From positions 62,001-126,000 of the forward strand of contig JAVBXN010000060.1 in NCBI GenBank assembly GCA_030824515.1: 64,000 bases of DNA, read 5' to 3'. Source of the stretch: Pelobacter sp. Its GTDB lineage: Bacteria; Desulfobacterota; Desulfuromonadia; Geobacterales; Pseudopelobacteraceae. The position numbers and the translations under genes were made by a program. Under the pieces are notes generated by a model that did no database searches, had not been told where the DNA came from, and saw only the letters and a list, made by a program, of their open reading frames with translations. Below, in pieces: positions 20,221-30,369 of this stretch. The first letter of the stretch is position 1; each line of letters begins with the position of its first letter.

Positions 20221-22890
20221 CTACTTCTGCATCAGTGGCAAACGTATCACGATTCTCAGACCTCCGCCAGTGCGGTTTTCGGCGATAATCTTTCCTCCGT
20301 GGGCCTCGACAATACCCTTGCAGATTGACAGTCCCAGCCCGGTGCCACCTGCTCCTTCCGGAATCGGGATGCGATAAAACTTGTCGAAGACCCGTTTCAG
20401 GTCATGTTCGGGTACTCCCGGCCCCCGGTCTGAAACCTCCAGTGACAGCCAGCCATTATCGGTGGTGGCGCTGACCTCGATGCTGCTTTCCGCTGAGGCA
20501 TACTTGTGAGCATTGTCCAGCAGGTTTACCAGCACCTGGGTCATCAAAACAAGATCCATGGAAACCAGGGGCAGGTCATCGGCCAACCTGATTTCGACGG
20601 AGCGATTGCCGAGACGCTGTTCGGTGGCAGCCAGTGCGCAGCCGACCAGATCCTGGACATCGCACAATTCAACATTCAGCCTGATCGCGCCGGCTTCGAT
20701 GCGGGTCATGTCCAGCAGATTCCCGACAAAACGATTCAGGCGTTCGGCCTCGCTGCAGGCGGAATCCAGCAACTCTCTTCGAACTTGGTCACTCAGATGG
20801 GTCCCTTCCTCCTTCAGGCTGGAGAGCACGCCGGTCACCGAAACAAGTGGTGTGCGCAGGTCATGGGATATGGAGTTCAAAAGGGCCCGCTCCAGGTTTT
20901 CCCGTGCCTGGAGGATCTGGGCCTGTTCCGCTTGCCGGGAAAAACGGATGCGTTCCATGGCCATGGCCGCCTGGGTGGTAAAGGCATCCAACAGGCGGCG
21001 GTTGTCCTGGGAGTGGTAGTCATGTTGATGCATCAACTTTACTCCCATCACACCCAGGACACTGGACGGGGTCTGCAATGGGAGATAGATCAAGTTCGCG
21101 GATACGAGCGTATCCGTGGCGCGCCCGGCGGGATGGTTGTTGCGAAAGGCCCAGTCGGCCACGGCCTGTTCCTTTATATCCAGCGCCAGCCCGTTGCTTG
21201 ACGCCATGATATCCAGATGCTCCCCCTCCGGCAGCAGGATCGCGACCTGTGCATCCAAAGCCTCTTCCACATTTCTTTGTACCGCCTTCAACACCGCATC
21301 GATATCCGCGGATGCGGCCAGGTCGCGACTGAGGTAGTACAGGCTGGCGGTCTGCACTTCGCGTGAGCGCATCACCTCGGCCCGTTCCCGCGCACGTGCC
21401 ACCAGGCTGCTGATTACCATGCCCACCACGAACAGCCCCAGAAATGTCAGCAGATACTGGGCATCAGCCACAACAAAGGTCAGCCGGGGCGGGACAAAGA
21501 AAAAATTGAAGGCAATCACACTGAGGAATACGGTGGCAATGGCCGGTTTGCGCCCCAGGCGCACCGAGGCGACAACCACGGCCAGCAGATAGAACATGAC
21601 CATGTTTGTCGGCGCCAGGAACGGGCGCAGCAGTTCGCACAGGATAGTTGCGGCAGCCACGAGCACCAGGCTTGCCGTATATCCTTTGGTTTCAAACGAT
21701 GCGCGTTTCCCGGAAACTCCGGAAACATCTGCGCCCGTTTCCTGTGTGAAGCTGACGACAACTATATCGATCGCGCCACTCCGGCGGATGATGCGGTCTA
21801 CGATCGGCTGCTGCAGTACTTCACGCCAGCGGGGCCGGTTCGGTTTGCCCACCACGATCTTGGAAATATTGTGGCGGCTGGCATATTCCATGACCGCATC
21901 GGTAACATCGACAGCGGTAACGCTGGCAACCTGCGCCCCCAGTCCTTCCGCCAGTCGCAGGTTCTGCCAGATGCGCCCCCGGTTCTCCTCAACCTGTTTT
22001 CCGCCTTGCGGTGTTTCGATGTAGAGGGTAAACCACTGGGCCTTCAGCTCTTCAGCCAGACGGCAGGTGGCCCGGATCAGCTTTTCGCTGTAGGGGCTGC
22101 CGCTGACGCAGACCAGCAACCGTTCCGCGGTCGGCCAAGGTCCTGCAATGGATTGGGTCTCCATGTAGGCTCGCATCTGGTCATCGACACGGGCGGCGGT
22201 GCGGCGCAGCGACAATTCCCGCAACGCCATCAGGTTGCCGGGGCGGAAGAACTTTTCGATGGCCTTGGCGGCCTGGTCGGGGACGTAGACCTTGCCCTCC
22301 TGCAGTCGTTGAATCAGGTCTTCCGGAGGCAGGTCGATCAGCTTGATTTCGAAGGCCAGGTCCAGCAGGCGGTCCGGCACGGTTTCACGCACGGTGATGC
22401 CGGTGATCTGGGACACCACGTCATTAAGGCTCTCGAAATGCTGGATATTGACCGTGGTATAGACATCGATGCCGGCTTCCAGGAGCTCCTCCACATCCTG
22501 CCAGCGTTTCTCGTGCCGCGATCCGGGGGCATTGCTGTGGGCCAGTTCATCCACCAGCACGATCTGCGGCCTGCGGGACAGGATGCCGTCCAGGTCCATC
22601 TCGGGCAGTGTTACCCCGGCGTACGATGTCTCACGGCATGGCAGAAGCTCCAGTCCCTCCAGCAGGACGTCGGTTTCAGGACGGCCATGGGATTCCGCGT
22701 AGCCCACCAGCACATCGCGCCCTTCATGTTTGCGCAACCGGGCCGCCTCCAGCATGGCGTAGGTCTTGCCCACTCCGGCGGCATAGCCGAGGAAAATCTT
22801 CAGCTTGCCCAGCTCGGCCGTGACCTCTTCGGCCTGGGCCAGTTTCAGCATCGCCTCGGGGGTGGGGCGTATGTCGTCGGTACCGGTCAT
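20221..22890 (-). CDS. kdpD: KdpD sensor histidine kinase
   Basis: 889 residues, full length. Order of parts: N-terminal KdpD domain with Walker A GYAAGVGKT (residues 35-43) and DELAHSNAPGSRHEKRWQDVEEL; a universal-stress-protein-like domain (LLVCVSGSPYSEKLIRAT); four membrane helices near residues 400-500; a GAF-like domain; then HisKA with the phospho-accepting His676 in SISHDLRTPL and an HATPase domain with GGTGLGLSICKGIVEAHGG. It senses low K+ or turgor and controls KdpE. It starts 2 bp after the kdpC stop. Confidence 0.96.
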   Translation of the reverse strand: MTGTDDIRPTPEAMLKLAQAEEVTAELGKLKIFLGYAAGVGKTYAMLEAARLRKHEGRDVLVGYAESHGRPETDVLLEGLELLPCRETSYAGVTLPEMDLDGILSRRPQIVLVDELAHSNAPGSRHEKRWQDVEELLEAGIDVYTTVNIQHFESLNDVVSQITGITVRETVPDRLLDLAFEIKLIDLPPEDLIQRLQEGKVYVPDQAAKAIEKFFRPGNLMALRELSLRRTAARVDDQMRAYMETQSIAGPWPTAERLLVCVSGSPYSEKLIRATCRLAEELKAQWFTLYIETPQGGKQVEENRGRIWQNLRLAEGLGAQVASVTAVDVTDAVMEYASRHNISKIVVGKPNRPRWREVLQQPIVDRIIRRSGAIDIVVVSFTQETGADVSGVSGKRASFETKGYTASLVLVAAATILCELLRPFLAPTNMVMFYLLAVVVASVRLGRKPAIATVFLSVIAFNFFFVPPRLTFVVADAQYLLTFLGLFVVGMVISSLVARARERAEVMRSREVQTASLYYLSRDLAASADIDAVLKAVQRNVEEALDAQVAILLPEGEHLDIMASSNGLALDIKEQAVADWAFRNNHPAGRATDTLVSANLIYLPLQTPSSVLGVMGVKLMHQHDYHSQDNRRLLDAFTTQAAMAMERIRFSRQAEQAQILQARENLERALLNSISHDLRTPLVSVTGVLSSLKEEGTHLSDQVRRELLDSACSEAERLNRFVGNLLDMTRIEAGAIRLNVELCDVQDLVGCALAATEQRLGNRSVEIRLADDLPLVSMDLVLMTQVLVNLLDNAHKYASAESSIEVSATTDNGWLSLEVSDRGPGVPEHDLKRVFDKFYRIPIPEGAGGTGLGLSICKGIVEAHGGKIIAENRTGGGLRIVIRLPLMQK

Positions 22891-22892
22891 TG

Positions 22893-23456
22893 TTACAGTC
22901 TAGCCAATTCCAGGTTCAGCACAAGCACATTCACTCGCGGCGACCCGATAAATCCGAATTGACGATCTTCTATGCTGTCGTTGACAATTTTATGCAGCTT
23001 TTCTCTGTCGATACCTCGCGCAACGGCAACGCGAGGTATCTGCAAAAGTGCCGCCTCCGGCGAAATGTGCGGATCGAGCCCGCTGGCCGAGGCCTGCACC
23101 AGGTCGGCCGGAACCTGGCCGGTCACTCCTGTGTCGCGCAGCGTCTTGACCCGCTCGCCAACTGTCCGCAGGTAGGCGGGGTTGGTCGGCCCGGCATTGG
23201 AGCCGCCCGAGGCGGCCGGGTTGTAGCCGAATTCAGCCGTGGCCGAGGGGCGGGGCCAGAAGTATTTCGGGTCGGAGAAGGGTTGACCGATCAGCGCTGA
23301 GCCAACCACCTTTCCGTTGGTATCGCTGATCAGGCTGCCGTTGGCCTGTCTGGGGAATATGGCCTGGGCAATGCCGGTCACCAGGGCCGGGTAGATTCCG
23401 CCGCAGATGACGGTGAACACAAGAAGCATCATTATGGCTGGTTTTATGTCTTTCAT
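22893..23456 (-). CDS. kdpC: KdpC subunit of the K+-transporting ATPase
   Basis: 187 residues, the family's usual length. A single N-terminal membrane helix (AIMMLLVFTVICGGIYPALVTGIAQ) is followed by the periplasmic domain with the conserved GSALIGQPF, FWPRPSAT and ASGLDPHISPEAA. KdpC binds KdpA and helps K+ affinity and assembly. It is separated from kdpB by a 121-bp gap almost filled by a palindromic repeat, unlike the tight spacing in most kdp operons. Confidence 0.96.
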   Translation of the reverse strand: MKDIKPAIMMLLVFTVICGGIYPALVTGIAQAIFPRQANGSLISDTNGKVVGSALIGQPFSDPKYFWPRPSATAEFGYNPAASGGSNAGPTNPAYLRTVGERVKTLRDTGVTGQVPADLVQASASGLDPHISPEAALLQIPRVAVARGIDREKLHKIVNDSIEDRQFGFIGSPRVNVLVLNLELARL

Positions 23457-23474
23457 GGGGGGCTCCCTTTTGGT

Positions 23475-23576
23475 TTTGCCTCCCCCTTTAAGAAAGGGGG
23501 ATTGAGGGGGATTTGCCTTTGATGGCAGCAGAGCTAAATCCCCCCTGGCCCCCCTTTCGTAAAGGGGGGTAAAATC
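23475..23576. repeat. C/G-tract palindromic repeat (family 1) between kdpB and kdpC
   Basis: Each end is itself a hairpin: CCCCCTTT AAG AAAGGGGG on the left and CCCCCCTTT CGT AAAGGGGGG on the right. The ends are inverted copies of each other, both also carrying AGGGGGGATTT / AAATCCCCCC. The same design occurs at 49135-49229 between leuC and leuD. The element has no coding potential and lies inside an operon. Confidence 0.85.
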
Positions 23577-23577
23577 T

Positions 23578-25644
23578 TTACACCATCATCCCGATCACCA
23601 TATCAATGGCCTTGATCCCCACAAACGGGGCAATGATCCCGCCTACCCCATAAATCAGCAGGTTGTGGATCAGCAGCTTCTCGGCCGGCATCGGGCGAAA
23701 TTTGGTTCCTTTCAGGGCCAACGGCACCAGCATTGGAATGATGATGGCGTTGAAGATCACCGCCGACAGGATCGCGCTGTAGGGACTGGTCAGCTGCATC
23801 ACGTTGAGCGCGGCCAGCTGCGGGTAGATCGATAACAGTGCCGCCGGGATGATCGCGAAATATTTGGCAATATCGTTGGATATGCTGAAGGTGGTCAGGT
23901 TGCCCCTGGTCATCAGGATCTGCTTGCCTACCTCGACGATATCCAGCAGCTTGGTCGGGTTGCTGTCCAGGTCGATGATGTTGGCCGCTTCGCGGGCCGG
24001 CTGGGTGCCGGTGTTCATGGCCACCGCCACATCGGCCTGGGCCAGCGCCGGGGCGTCGTTGGTGCCGTCGCCGGTCATGGCCACCATGTATCCCTGTTCC
24101 TGATACTCGCGGATCAGCCGCAGCTTCTCCTCCGGTCTGGCCTGGGCCAGAAAATCGTCCACCTGGGCCTCGGCGGCGATGGCGGCCGCGGTCAGCGGGT
24201 TGTCGCCGGTGATCATCACGGTTTTGATGCCCATGCTGCGCAGGCGCAGGAAACGTTCCTGGATACCGGCCTTGACGATGTCCTTGAGGTTGATCACCCC
24301 CAGGATCTCACGGTCTTTGCAGACCACCAGCGGCGTGGCCCCGGCCCGGGCAATGCGGTCTACCACACCGGCCAGATCGACCGGAATGGCTGCGGCGCCC
24401 TGTTTTTTGACAAAAGCGATCGTTGCATCCGAGGCTCCCTTGCGATAGCGCGTGCCTTCCAGGTTGAGGCCGGAGAGGCGCGTGTCGGCGCTGAATTCCA
24501 CCAGTTCGCCATCTGATGGCGTTTCCCTGTTCAGCCCGTACTGCTGTCTGGCCAGTAACACCACGCTGCGCCCCTCCGGTGTCTCGTCGGCCAGTGATGC
24601 CATCAGGGCCGCTTCGGCCAGTTCCCTTTCGTTATGGCCCCCCACCGGTACAAAGGCCACAGCTTCACGGTTGCCGTGGGTGATCGTGCCGGTCTTGTCC
24701 AAAAGCAGTACGTTGACATCTCCGGCCGCCTCGATCGCCCGTCCCGAGAGGGCAATCACGTTCTTCTGGAACAGGCGGTCCATGCCGGCGATGCCGATGG
24801 CCGGCAGCAGCGCCGCGATAGTGGTGGGTGCCAGGCAGACGAACAGTGCCACCAGTATGGTCAGCGAGACCGGCGTGCCCTGCCCGGCGGCCTTGACGCT
24901 ATAGATCGAGAGCGGGCTGATATTGGCACAGACCAGCAGGAATACGAGCGTCAGCGCGATCAGCAGCACTTCCAGGGCCACCTCGTTGGGGGTCTTGCGC
25001 CGCTTGGCCCCTTCGATCAGGCCAATCATCTTGTCCAGGAAGGTCTCGCCCGGATTGGCGGTGATCCTGACGATGATGCTGCCGGAAATGACGGTGGTGC
25101 CGCCGGTGACGGCACTGCGGTCACCCCCGGATTCGCGGATCACCGGGGCCGATTCGCCGGTCACGGCCGATTCGTTGACCAGCGCCGCTCCAGCCACAAC
25201 ATCGCCGTCACCGGCGATCATATCGTTCGACTCGACCAGAACAAGGTCTCCCTTGCGCAGTTGACTGGCGCCGACCGTAGTGTAGTTCTGGCCAAACTCG
25301 GCCTTGTCCAGGCGTTTGGCCGTCACGTCGGTCCGGCTCTTCCTCAGGGAAGCGGCGCGGGCCTTGCCGCGCCCCTCGGCCAGTGCCTCGGCAAAGGTGG
25401 AAAATAATACGGTCAGCCAGAGCCAGATTGAAACTGCGCCGGTGAACCAGGCCGGTTCCAGGTTTGAGCCGGTCAGCGACAGGATGAATGTGACCAGGGT
25501 GATGCAGCTGGCGACCTCGACACACAACATGACCGGGTTGCGCCAGAGCGTGCGGGGATCGAGTTTTTTGAGAGAGTCGAGCAGGGCGCCCTTGAGGAGT
25601 CCGCTGTCGAAGATGGACTGCGGTTGTTGATTATGTTTGGACAT
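23578..25644 (-). CDS. kdpB: KdpB, P-type ATPase subunit of the K+ pump
   Basis: 688 residues. The phosphorylation motif DKTGTIT, the nucleotide-domain KGAS segment (YRKGASDA) and the hinge [17 protein letters not shown] are all present, so the pump looks functional. It hydrolyses ATP to drive K+ through KdpA. The start at 25644 (MSKHNQQPQ) follows GGAG with about 8-9 nt spacing. An in-frame ATG at 25680 lies in the edge of a repeat element. The C-terminus ends in the usual membrane helices. Confidence 0.96.
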   Translation of the reverse strand: MSKHNQQPQSIFDSGLLKGALLDSLKKLDPRTLWRNPVMLCVEVASCITLVTFILSLTGSNLEPAWFTGAVSIWLWLTVLFSTFAEALAEGRGKARAASLRKSRTDVTAKRLDKAEFGQNYTTVGASQLRKGDLVLVESNDMIAGDGDVVAGAALVNESAVTGESAPVIRESGGDRSAVTGGTTVISGSIIVRITANPGETFLDKMIGLIEGAKRRKTPNEVALEVLLIALTLVFLLVCANISPLSIYSVKAAGQGTPVSLTILVALFVCLAPTTIAALLPAIGIAGMDRLFQKNVIALSGRAIEAAGDVNVLLLDKTGTITHGNREAVAFVPVGGHNERELAEAALMASLADETPEGRSVVLLARQQYGLNRETPSDGELVEFSADTRLSGLNLEGTRYRKGASDATIAFVKKQGAAAIPVDLAGVVDRIARAGATPLVVCKDREILGVINLKDIVKAGIQERFLRLRSMGIKTVMITGDNPLTAAAIAAEAQVDDFLAQARPEEKLRLIREYQEQGYMVAMTGDGTNDAPALAQADVAVAMNTGTQPAREAANIIDLDSNPTKLLDIVEVGKQILMTRGNLTTFSISNDIAKYFAIIPAALLSIYPQLAALNVMQLTSPYSAILSAVIFNAIIIPMLVPLALKGTKFRPMPAEKLLIHNLLIYGVGGIIAPFVGIKAIDMVIGMMV

Positions 25645-25663
25645 TTTACTTATCTCCATGTGT

Positions 25664-25792
25664 TTCATAACTCCCCCCAACCCCTTCTAATCTTAAGAGG
25701 GGGAGTATTTGAAAGCTCCTCCCCTTATTTAAGGGGAGGCTGGGAGGGGTTAGCCTTTACCCCTTATTTAAGGGGAGGCGGGGGAGGGGTTA
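25664..25792. repeat. CATAAC-ended palindromic repeat (family 2) between kdpA and kdpB
   Basis: It begins TTCATAACTCCCC and ends GGGGAGGGGTTA. Inside, the self-complementary CTCCCCTTATTTAAGGGGAG (25717-25738 region) is followed by a near copy (CCCCTTATTTAAGGGGAGG) about 40 bp later. A related element with the same ends lies at 32934-33059. It fills the kdpA-kdpB gap completely, touching the kdpA stop codon. Confidence 0.8.
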
Positions 25793-27571
25793 TTACCCCA
25801 CCATCATCAGATGTTCCACTATCGGCCCCAGCGCCAGGGCCGGAAAGAAGGTCAGCGCCCCGACAATCAGGATCACCAGCGTCAGCCAGAGCGCAAAAGG
25901 AACCTTGTCGGTCGGCAGGGTGCCCAGGCTGGGGGGGATGTACTTTTTCTCCGCCAGCGATCCCGCCATGGCCAGTACCGCCACAGCAGGTATATAACGT
26001 CCGATGGTCATGGCCAGGGAACCGGACAGGTTGTAGAAGTTGACGTTGGCGTTCAGGCCGGCAAAGGCGCTGCCGTTGTTGTTGGACATCGAGGCCAGGC
26101 CGTACAACACTTCCGACAGGCCATGCACGCCCGGATTGGCCATGGAGGCCACCGCCTGAGGGGTGATCATGGCGATGCCGGACAGGATCAGTACCGTGAC
26201 TCCGGCGGTCAGGATGATCAGGATCGACATCCACATCTCGCGTACCTCGATCTTTTTGCCCAGGTATTCCGGTGTGCGGCCGATCATCAGTCCGGAGACG
26301 AACACCGCGATGATGGCGAAGGCCAGCATGGTGTAGAGACCGGAGCCGACTCCGCCAAAGATGATCTCGCCCAGCAGAATCAGGGAGAGCGGTATCATGC
26401 CGCCGATGGGAGTCAGGGAGTCGTGCATGCTGTTGACCGCGCCGCAGGAGGTGCCGGTGGTGGCCACTGTAAAGAGGTTACTCCCGGCCAGGCCGTTACG
26501 GACTTCTTTTCCTTCCATGTTGATGCTCTGTACGCCCTGCCTGGCCACCAGCGGATTGCCGCTGCTCTCGGCCCATTGCAGGACACCGAAGGCGGTGATC
26601 AGGATCAGGAGCATCACCCCCAGGAGCGCCCATCCCTGGCGGGTGTTGCCGACCATGACGCCGAAGGTGTAAGTCAGGGCGCCGGGGATCAGCAGGATCA
26701 GCAGGATCTCGATAAAATTGGAGACCGGCGTCGGATTCTCGAAGGGGTGGGCCGAGTTTGCGTTGAAGAAACCGCCGCCGTTGGTGCCCAGTTCCTTGAT
26801 GGCCTCCTGGGAAGCCACCGGCCCCATCGGGATCTGAACTTCTTTTACGCTCACGCTCTCGACCACCGGGTTGCCTTTGGCATCCTTGAACTGAGCACCT
26901 TGGTCATCGAACCTTGGTTTGACCTGGCTGGTGGCCTGGATCAGCGGCATGGTCCTGTAGACGCTGAAATTCTGGATTACCCCCTGGGAAACCAGCGCAA
27001 GCGAGAAGATCATGGAGATTGGCAGCAGTATGTAGAGGGTGCAGCGGGACAGATCGACCCAGAAGTTGCCCAGCATAGAGGTCTTGCGCCGCACGAAGCC
27101 GCGGATCACGGCAATTGCTATCGCCATGCCGGTGGCGGCAGAGACGAAGTTATGCACCGCCAACCCCGCCATCTGGGTGAAGTAGCTGACGGACTGTTCA
27201 CCGGCGTATGCCTGCCAGTTGGTGTTGGTCGTGAAACTGACCGCGGTGTTGAGCGCCAGTTGCCAGGTGAAGGCTGGGACTTTTTGCGGATTGAGCGGCA
27301 ACAGGTGCTGGGTCAGCAGCAGGATGAAGAGCGACGCGAACAGCGCCAGGTTGAAGAACAGCATGGCGCCGGCGTATCGCCGCCACCCCATCTCATCTTC
27401 CGGTTTTACTCCGCTGATGCGGTAGATCAAGATTTCGCAAGGGGCCAGGACGGGCGACAGGAAGGTGCGTTCCCCCTGAAAGACCCTGGCCATAAAACTG
27501 CCCAGCGGCTTGACCAATGCCAGTAATACGACGAAAAAGAGGATTGTTTGCAGCAATTCGTAGGAGTTCAC
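25793..27571 (-). CDS. kdpA: KdpA, potassium-binding channel-like subunit
   Basis: 592 residues, polytopic. The selectivity-filter-like repeats characteristic of KdpA are visible, for example [31 protein letters not shown] and [14 protein letters not shown]. The start is GTG 27571 ([13 protein letters not shown]) behind GGGAG. The in-frame ATG at 27646 would run into the upstream gene and lacks a site. It overlaps the stop of the small gene before it (GTGA), so the two are translationally coupled. No kdpF-like short membrane peptide is seen ahead of it. Confidence 0.95.
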   Translation of the reverse strand: MNSYELLQTILFFVVLLALVKPLGSFMARVFQGERTFLSPVLAPCEILIYRISGVKPEDEMGWRRYAGAMLFFNLALFASLFILLLTQHLLPLNPQKVPAFTWQLALNTAVSFTTNTNWQAYAGEQSVSYFTQMAGLAVHNFVSAATGMAIAIAVIRGFVRRKTSMLGNFWVDLSRCTLYILLPISMIFSLALVSQGVIQNFSVYRTMPLIQATSQVKPRFDDQGAQFKDAKGNPVVESVSVKEVQIPMGPVASQEAIKELGTNGGGFFNANSAHPFENPTPVSNFIEILLILLIPGALTYTFGVMVGNTRQGWALLGVMLLILITAFGVLQWAESSGNPLVARQGVQSINMEGKEVRNGLAGSNLFTVATTGTSCGAVNSMHDSLTPIGGMIPLSLILLGEIIFGGVGSGLYTMLAFAIIAVFVSGLMIGRTPEYLGKKIEVREMWMSILIILTAGVTVLILSGIAMITPQAVASMANPGVHGLSEVLYGLASMSNNNGSAFAGLNANVNFYNLSGSLAMTIGRYIPAVAVLAMAGSLAEKKYIPPSLGTLPTDKVPFALWLTLVILIVGALTFFPALALGPIVEHLMMVG

Positions 27572-27801
27572 GATTTGCTCCCATTTGGATCCGATGCATC
27601 GAGACTTAGCAACTGGCGAGCAATGTTGACCGGTATCACCGCCCATTGATTATTCCGCCGGTCGAACACCGGCACCTGACCATGCTCATATTCGGGCGGC
27701 GAAACAGTAGTGATGCCTTCTTCATATGGAAGCATATCAGCTTCTTCAAAAGTTTCACCCTCGTAGAGACCGTTTTCAGTGTTGAATAAATAGGCTTTCA
27801 T
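27568..27801 (-). CDS. small acidic soluble protein leading the kdp operon, function unknown
   Basis: 77 residues starting at ATG 27801 behind GGAGGAG. Its stop overlaps the kdpA start (GTGA), and it lies directly after the putative KdpE promoter block, so it is very probably a true first gene of the operon. It is hydrophilic with no membrane helix, so it is not KdpF. The pattern [13 protein letters not shown] ... [17 protein letters not shown]...W weakly resembles short N-terminal domains of phage tail-fibre assembly-type proteins, a resemblance I cannot test here. Its role in K+ uptake is unknown. Confidence 0.75.
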   Translation of the reverse strand: MKAYLFNTENGLYEGETFEEADMLPYEEGITTVSPPEYEHGQVPVFDRRNNQWAVIPVNIARQLLSLDASDPNGSKS

Positions 27802-27853
27802 GAGTGAGCTCCTCCGTCTAGTATTACTTCCATGATTTAAAGGTAGCAAAGAC

Positions 27854-27906
27854 GGTATAAAGTCGGTGTCAAAATGCGGGAGTATGCTGTCAAGAAAACA
27901 TCAAGA
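27854..27906 (-). promoter_or_regulatory. putative KdpE-controlled promoter block of the kdp operon
   Basis: Read toward kdp: TCTTGA, 5 bp, TCTTGA, 15 bp, TTTTGA, 5 bp, TTTATACC. The last could serve as -10 about 53 nt before the first start codon. No good -35 is present at the right distance from it, as expected for an activator-dependent promoter. It matches the kup2 block element for element over 53 bp. Confidence 0.65.
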
Positions 27907-27999
27907 AGTTTATCGCCTTAAAAGTCTATTTTGCTGTTTACACTACGCGCAAAACTGGTAAACTCCGCCTTCAAGCAACAGGAGAGGGACGGATGGTTC

Positions 28000-28902
28000 A
28001 TGGCTGAAAAAATTGTAGCGCTCAAGGTTGATGTTGATACCTATGCCGGGACGAGGGATGGCGTGCCGGCCCTGCTGGAGGATATGGCACGGTTTGATGT
28101 CCCGGCCACGTTCTATTTTTCGATGGGTCCGGACAACTCCGGCAAGGCCATCCGACGCATCTTCACCCGCCCCGGTTTTCTGAAAAAGATGCTGAGGACC
28201 AAGGCCCCCTCCGCCTATGGCATCAAAACCATGCTGTATGGCACTTTGCTGCCGGCGCCGATGATCGCCTCAAGCTTTCCTGATGTGCTGCGCGAGACGG
28301 AACGAATGGGGCACGAAGTCGGCATTCACTGCTGGGACCACGTCAAGTGGCATGATTACCTGCCCTGGTTTCCCAAGCATCTGACCGCAATGGAACTGGG
28401 ACGTGCCAGCGCGCTTTTCGAGGAAATCCTGGGTCATCGCGCTGTCACCACCGCCGCGCCGGGTTGGACCGTATCGGCAGACTCGCTGGAGGTGCAGGAT
28501 GCGCTGGGATTGAAATACTGCAGCGACGGACGCGGCACGCACCCCTTCTATCCGGTCATGGATGGCCGGCGTTTCCGTACTCTGCAGATCCCCACCACGC
28601 TGCCGACCGCCGATGAAATCCTGGGCGAGAACGGCATCACGCCGGAAAATATCGACAGGTATTACGCCGACAGCCTCAAGGAAGGGATTAACGTGCTCAC
28701 GATCCATGCCGAACTGGAAGGTGGAGCCATCAGGGCCGCTTTCGTGCGGTTGCTGGAGCGATTCAAAAAGGATGGCGTGCGCTGTATAACGCTGGGGCAG
28801 GTGGCGCGCGAGATCACCGCACTTCCCGCCTGCGAGCTGTTCATGGGTGAAATAGCCGGCCGGGCCGGCAAGGTTGCGATTCAGGGAGGCAACTGCCAAT
28901 GA
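28000..28902 (+). CDS. arnD: ArnD-like polysaccharide deacetylase family protein
   Basis: 300 residues. NodB-type metal-dependent deacetylase: the Asp-containing LKVDVDTYAGTRDGVP opening, the metal-ligand HxxxH in GIHCWDHVKWHD, and later the APGWTVSADSLE and YCSDGRGTHPFYPV blocks. These are typical of ArnD, which removes the formyl group from undecaprenyl-phosphate 4-formamido-arabinose during lipid A modification. No other arn genes are adjacent, so the exact substrate is not certain. ATG 28000 has GGAGAGGG upstream. The gene overlaps the next by 4 bp (ATGA). It is divergent from the kdp operon. Confidence 0.85.
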   Translation: MAEKIVALKVDVDTYAGTRDGVPALLEDMARFDVPATFYFSMGPDNSGKAIRRIFTRPGFLKKMLRTKAPSAYGIKTMLYGTLLPAPMIASSFPDVLRETERMGHEVGIHCWDHVKWHDYLPWFPKHLTAMELGRASALFEEILGHRAVTTAAPGWTVSADSLEVQDALGLKYCSDGRGTHPFYPVMDGRRFRTLQIPTTLPTADEILGENGITPENIDRYYADSLKEGINVLTIHAELEGGAIRAAFVRLLERFKKDGVRCITLGQVAREITALPACELFMGEIAGRAGKVAIQGGNCQ

Positions 28903-29129
28903 TCTGCCGCTATTTCAAGGTTGCCCACCGCGACATGGTTTACCTGAAATTCATCCTGGAGGCCTACGAGGGGATGAACGTGATGAGTACCGTCGATAAC
29001 AAGGCCGGAATCATCCGTATTGCAATAATGCCCGGTTTCGTGGATGACATGGATGCCCTGCTGGCGGACCTGGGGCAAAAAGTGGTCATGGAACCGGTTG
29101 AATGGAGCGACGAACCGCTTGGATTCTGA
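28899..29129 (+). CDS. small DUF4911-like protein
   Basis: 76 residues. The pattern RYFKVAHRDMVYLKFILEAYEG ... STVDNKAGIIRIAIMPGF suits the DUF4911 family of short deltaproteobacterial proteins that sense or bind an unknown ligand. That family call is from memory of its look. It starts within the arnD stop (ATGA), with GGGAGG at 28884-28889. Its stop overlaps the likely TTG start of the MFS gene. The three genes thus look like one translational unit. Confidence 0.65.
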   Translation: MICRYFKVAHRDMVYLKFILEAYEGMNVMSTVDNKAGIIRIAIMPGFVDDMDALLADLGQKVVMEPVEWSDEPLGF

Positions 29130-30357
29130 AGAAACCCGCCATCCCCGGGCCGGTTACGCCCTTACTCTGCTGCTGGCGGTCAACCTGCTGAATTACATCG
29201 ACCGCCAAGCCCTCTATGCGGTCTTTCCCCTGATCAAATCCGACCTGCAACTCTCCGACACCGCTCTCGGCCTGCTGGGGAGCGCCTTCATGCTCTGCTA
29301 CATGCTGGCCGCGCCGCTTTTCGGGAGGCTGGGCGACCGGTATAATCGCGCCCACCTGGCGGCCGGTGGGCTGGTGGCCTGGAGCCTGGCCACGATGCTG
29401 TCGGGCATGGCCTCGTCCTACCGCATGCTGCTGGCGGCCCGCAGCCTGGTCGGGGTGGGGGAGGCCAGCTTCGGCACCGTCTCGCCCGGACTGGTGGCCG
29501 ATTACTTTCCCCGTGAAAAACGCGGCCGGATGCTGTCGCTTTTTTTCCTGGCCATCCCGGTCGGAAGCGCGCTGGGGTATCTGCTGGGGGGGCAGTTGGG
29601 GCAGGCCTTCGGTTGGCAGCGGGCTTTTCTGCTGGTCGGACTCCCCGGGCTGCTGCTGGCATTGCCGCTTTATCTGCTGGCCGAACCGCGCCGCCCAGGC
29701 GGTTCTTCCGATTCATCCGCCCGAGAGAAGCTTTTACCGGAACTGCAACGGTTCCTTTCAAACCGGACTTATATCCATGCCACCTTTTCGATGGCGGCCA
29801 TGACCTTTGCGTTGGGTGGTCTGGCCCAGTGGGCGCCCTCCTTCCTGAACCGGGGCTTCGGCCTGGATGTGGCCAGGGGCAGCATGCTGTTCGGCATGAT
29901 CACGGTCGTGTCCGGCATCCTCGGCACACTGGCCGGCGGCTGGCTGGGGGACCGCTTGCAACGCCGCACGCCGGCCGGCTACCTGTACGTCTCTGCCGCC
30001 GGATTCCTGCTGGGTGCGCCGGCCATGGTGCTGGCGCTGGTGACGACCAACCTGACGCTCTGTCTGAGCGCAATCTTTGCCGCCGAACTGTTCCTGTTCC
30101 TCAACACCGGTCCGCTCAACACCGTGCTGGTCAACGTGGTCGCGCCAGGACGCCGCGCGATGGGTTTCGCGATCAACATCTTCGCGATCCACGCCTTGGG
30201 TGATGCCATCTCGCCGGCCATCATCGGTTTTCTGTCCGATCGTTGGGGCTTGTCCGGCGCACTGCTGATTACTCCGCTGGCGGTGCTGCTGGCGGCCGGT
30301 TTCGCGCTGTGGGGCGGAAGATATGTGGCGGATGATCAGCGGCTGGCGGAGGAGTAA
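29119..30357 (+). CDS. major facilitator superfamily transporter (Spinster-like)
   Basis: 412 residues from a TTG at 29119, with GGAG at 29104-29107. An in-frame ATG at 29044 lies deep in the preceding gene and would encode a Trp-rich non-family stretch. About 12 hydrophobic segments are present. The loop-2 MFS signature is GRLGDRYNRAHLAAGG, with an ARSLVGVGEASFGTVSPGLVADYF block typical of Spinster-type carriers and of related aromatic-acid or sphingolipid transporters. The substrate is unknown. It overlaps the DUF4911-like gene and may export or import the product of the ArnD-like enzyme. Confidence 0.85.
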   Translation: MDSEETRHPRAGYALTLLLAVNLLNYIDRQALYAVFPLIKSDLQLSDTALGLLGSAFMLCYMLAAPLFGRLGDRYNRAHLAAGGLVAWSLATMLSGMASSYRMLLAARSLVGVGEASFGTVSPGLVADYFPREKRGRMLSLFFLAIPVGSALGYLLGGQLGQAFGWQRAFLLVGLPGLLLALPLYLLAEPRRPGGSSDSSAREKLLPELQRFLSNRTYIHATFSMAAMTFALGGLAQWAPSFLNRGFGLDVARGSMLFGMITVVSGILGTLAGGWLGDRLQRRTPAGYLYVSAAGFLLGAPAMVLALVTTNLTLCLSAIFAAELFLFLNTGPLNTVLVNVVAPGRRAMGFAINIFAIHALGDAISPAIIGFLSDRWGLSGALLITPLAVLLAAGFALWGGRYVADDQRLAEE

Positions 30358-30369
30358 ACCTATAAACGG

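Noticed and set aside
25811-27526. A 571-codon open frame on the plus strand opposite kdpA
   Set aside because: It is antisense to a clear KdpA; composition is Gln/Asp/Gly/His-rich as expected from the reversed frame of a hydrophobic gene, and no ribosome site or family motif is seen.
27568-27801. kdpF in front of kdpA
   Set aside because: The frame there is 77 residues long and hydrophilic; KdpF is a short membrane peptide.
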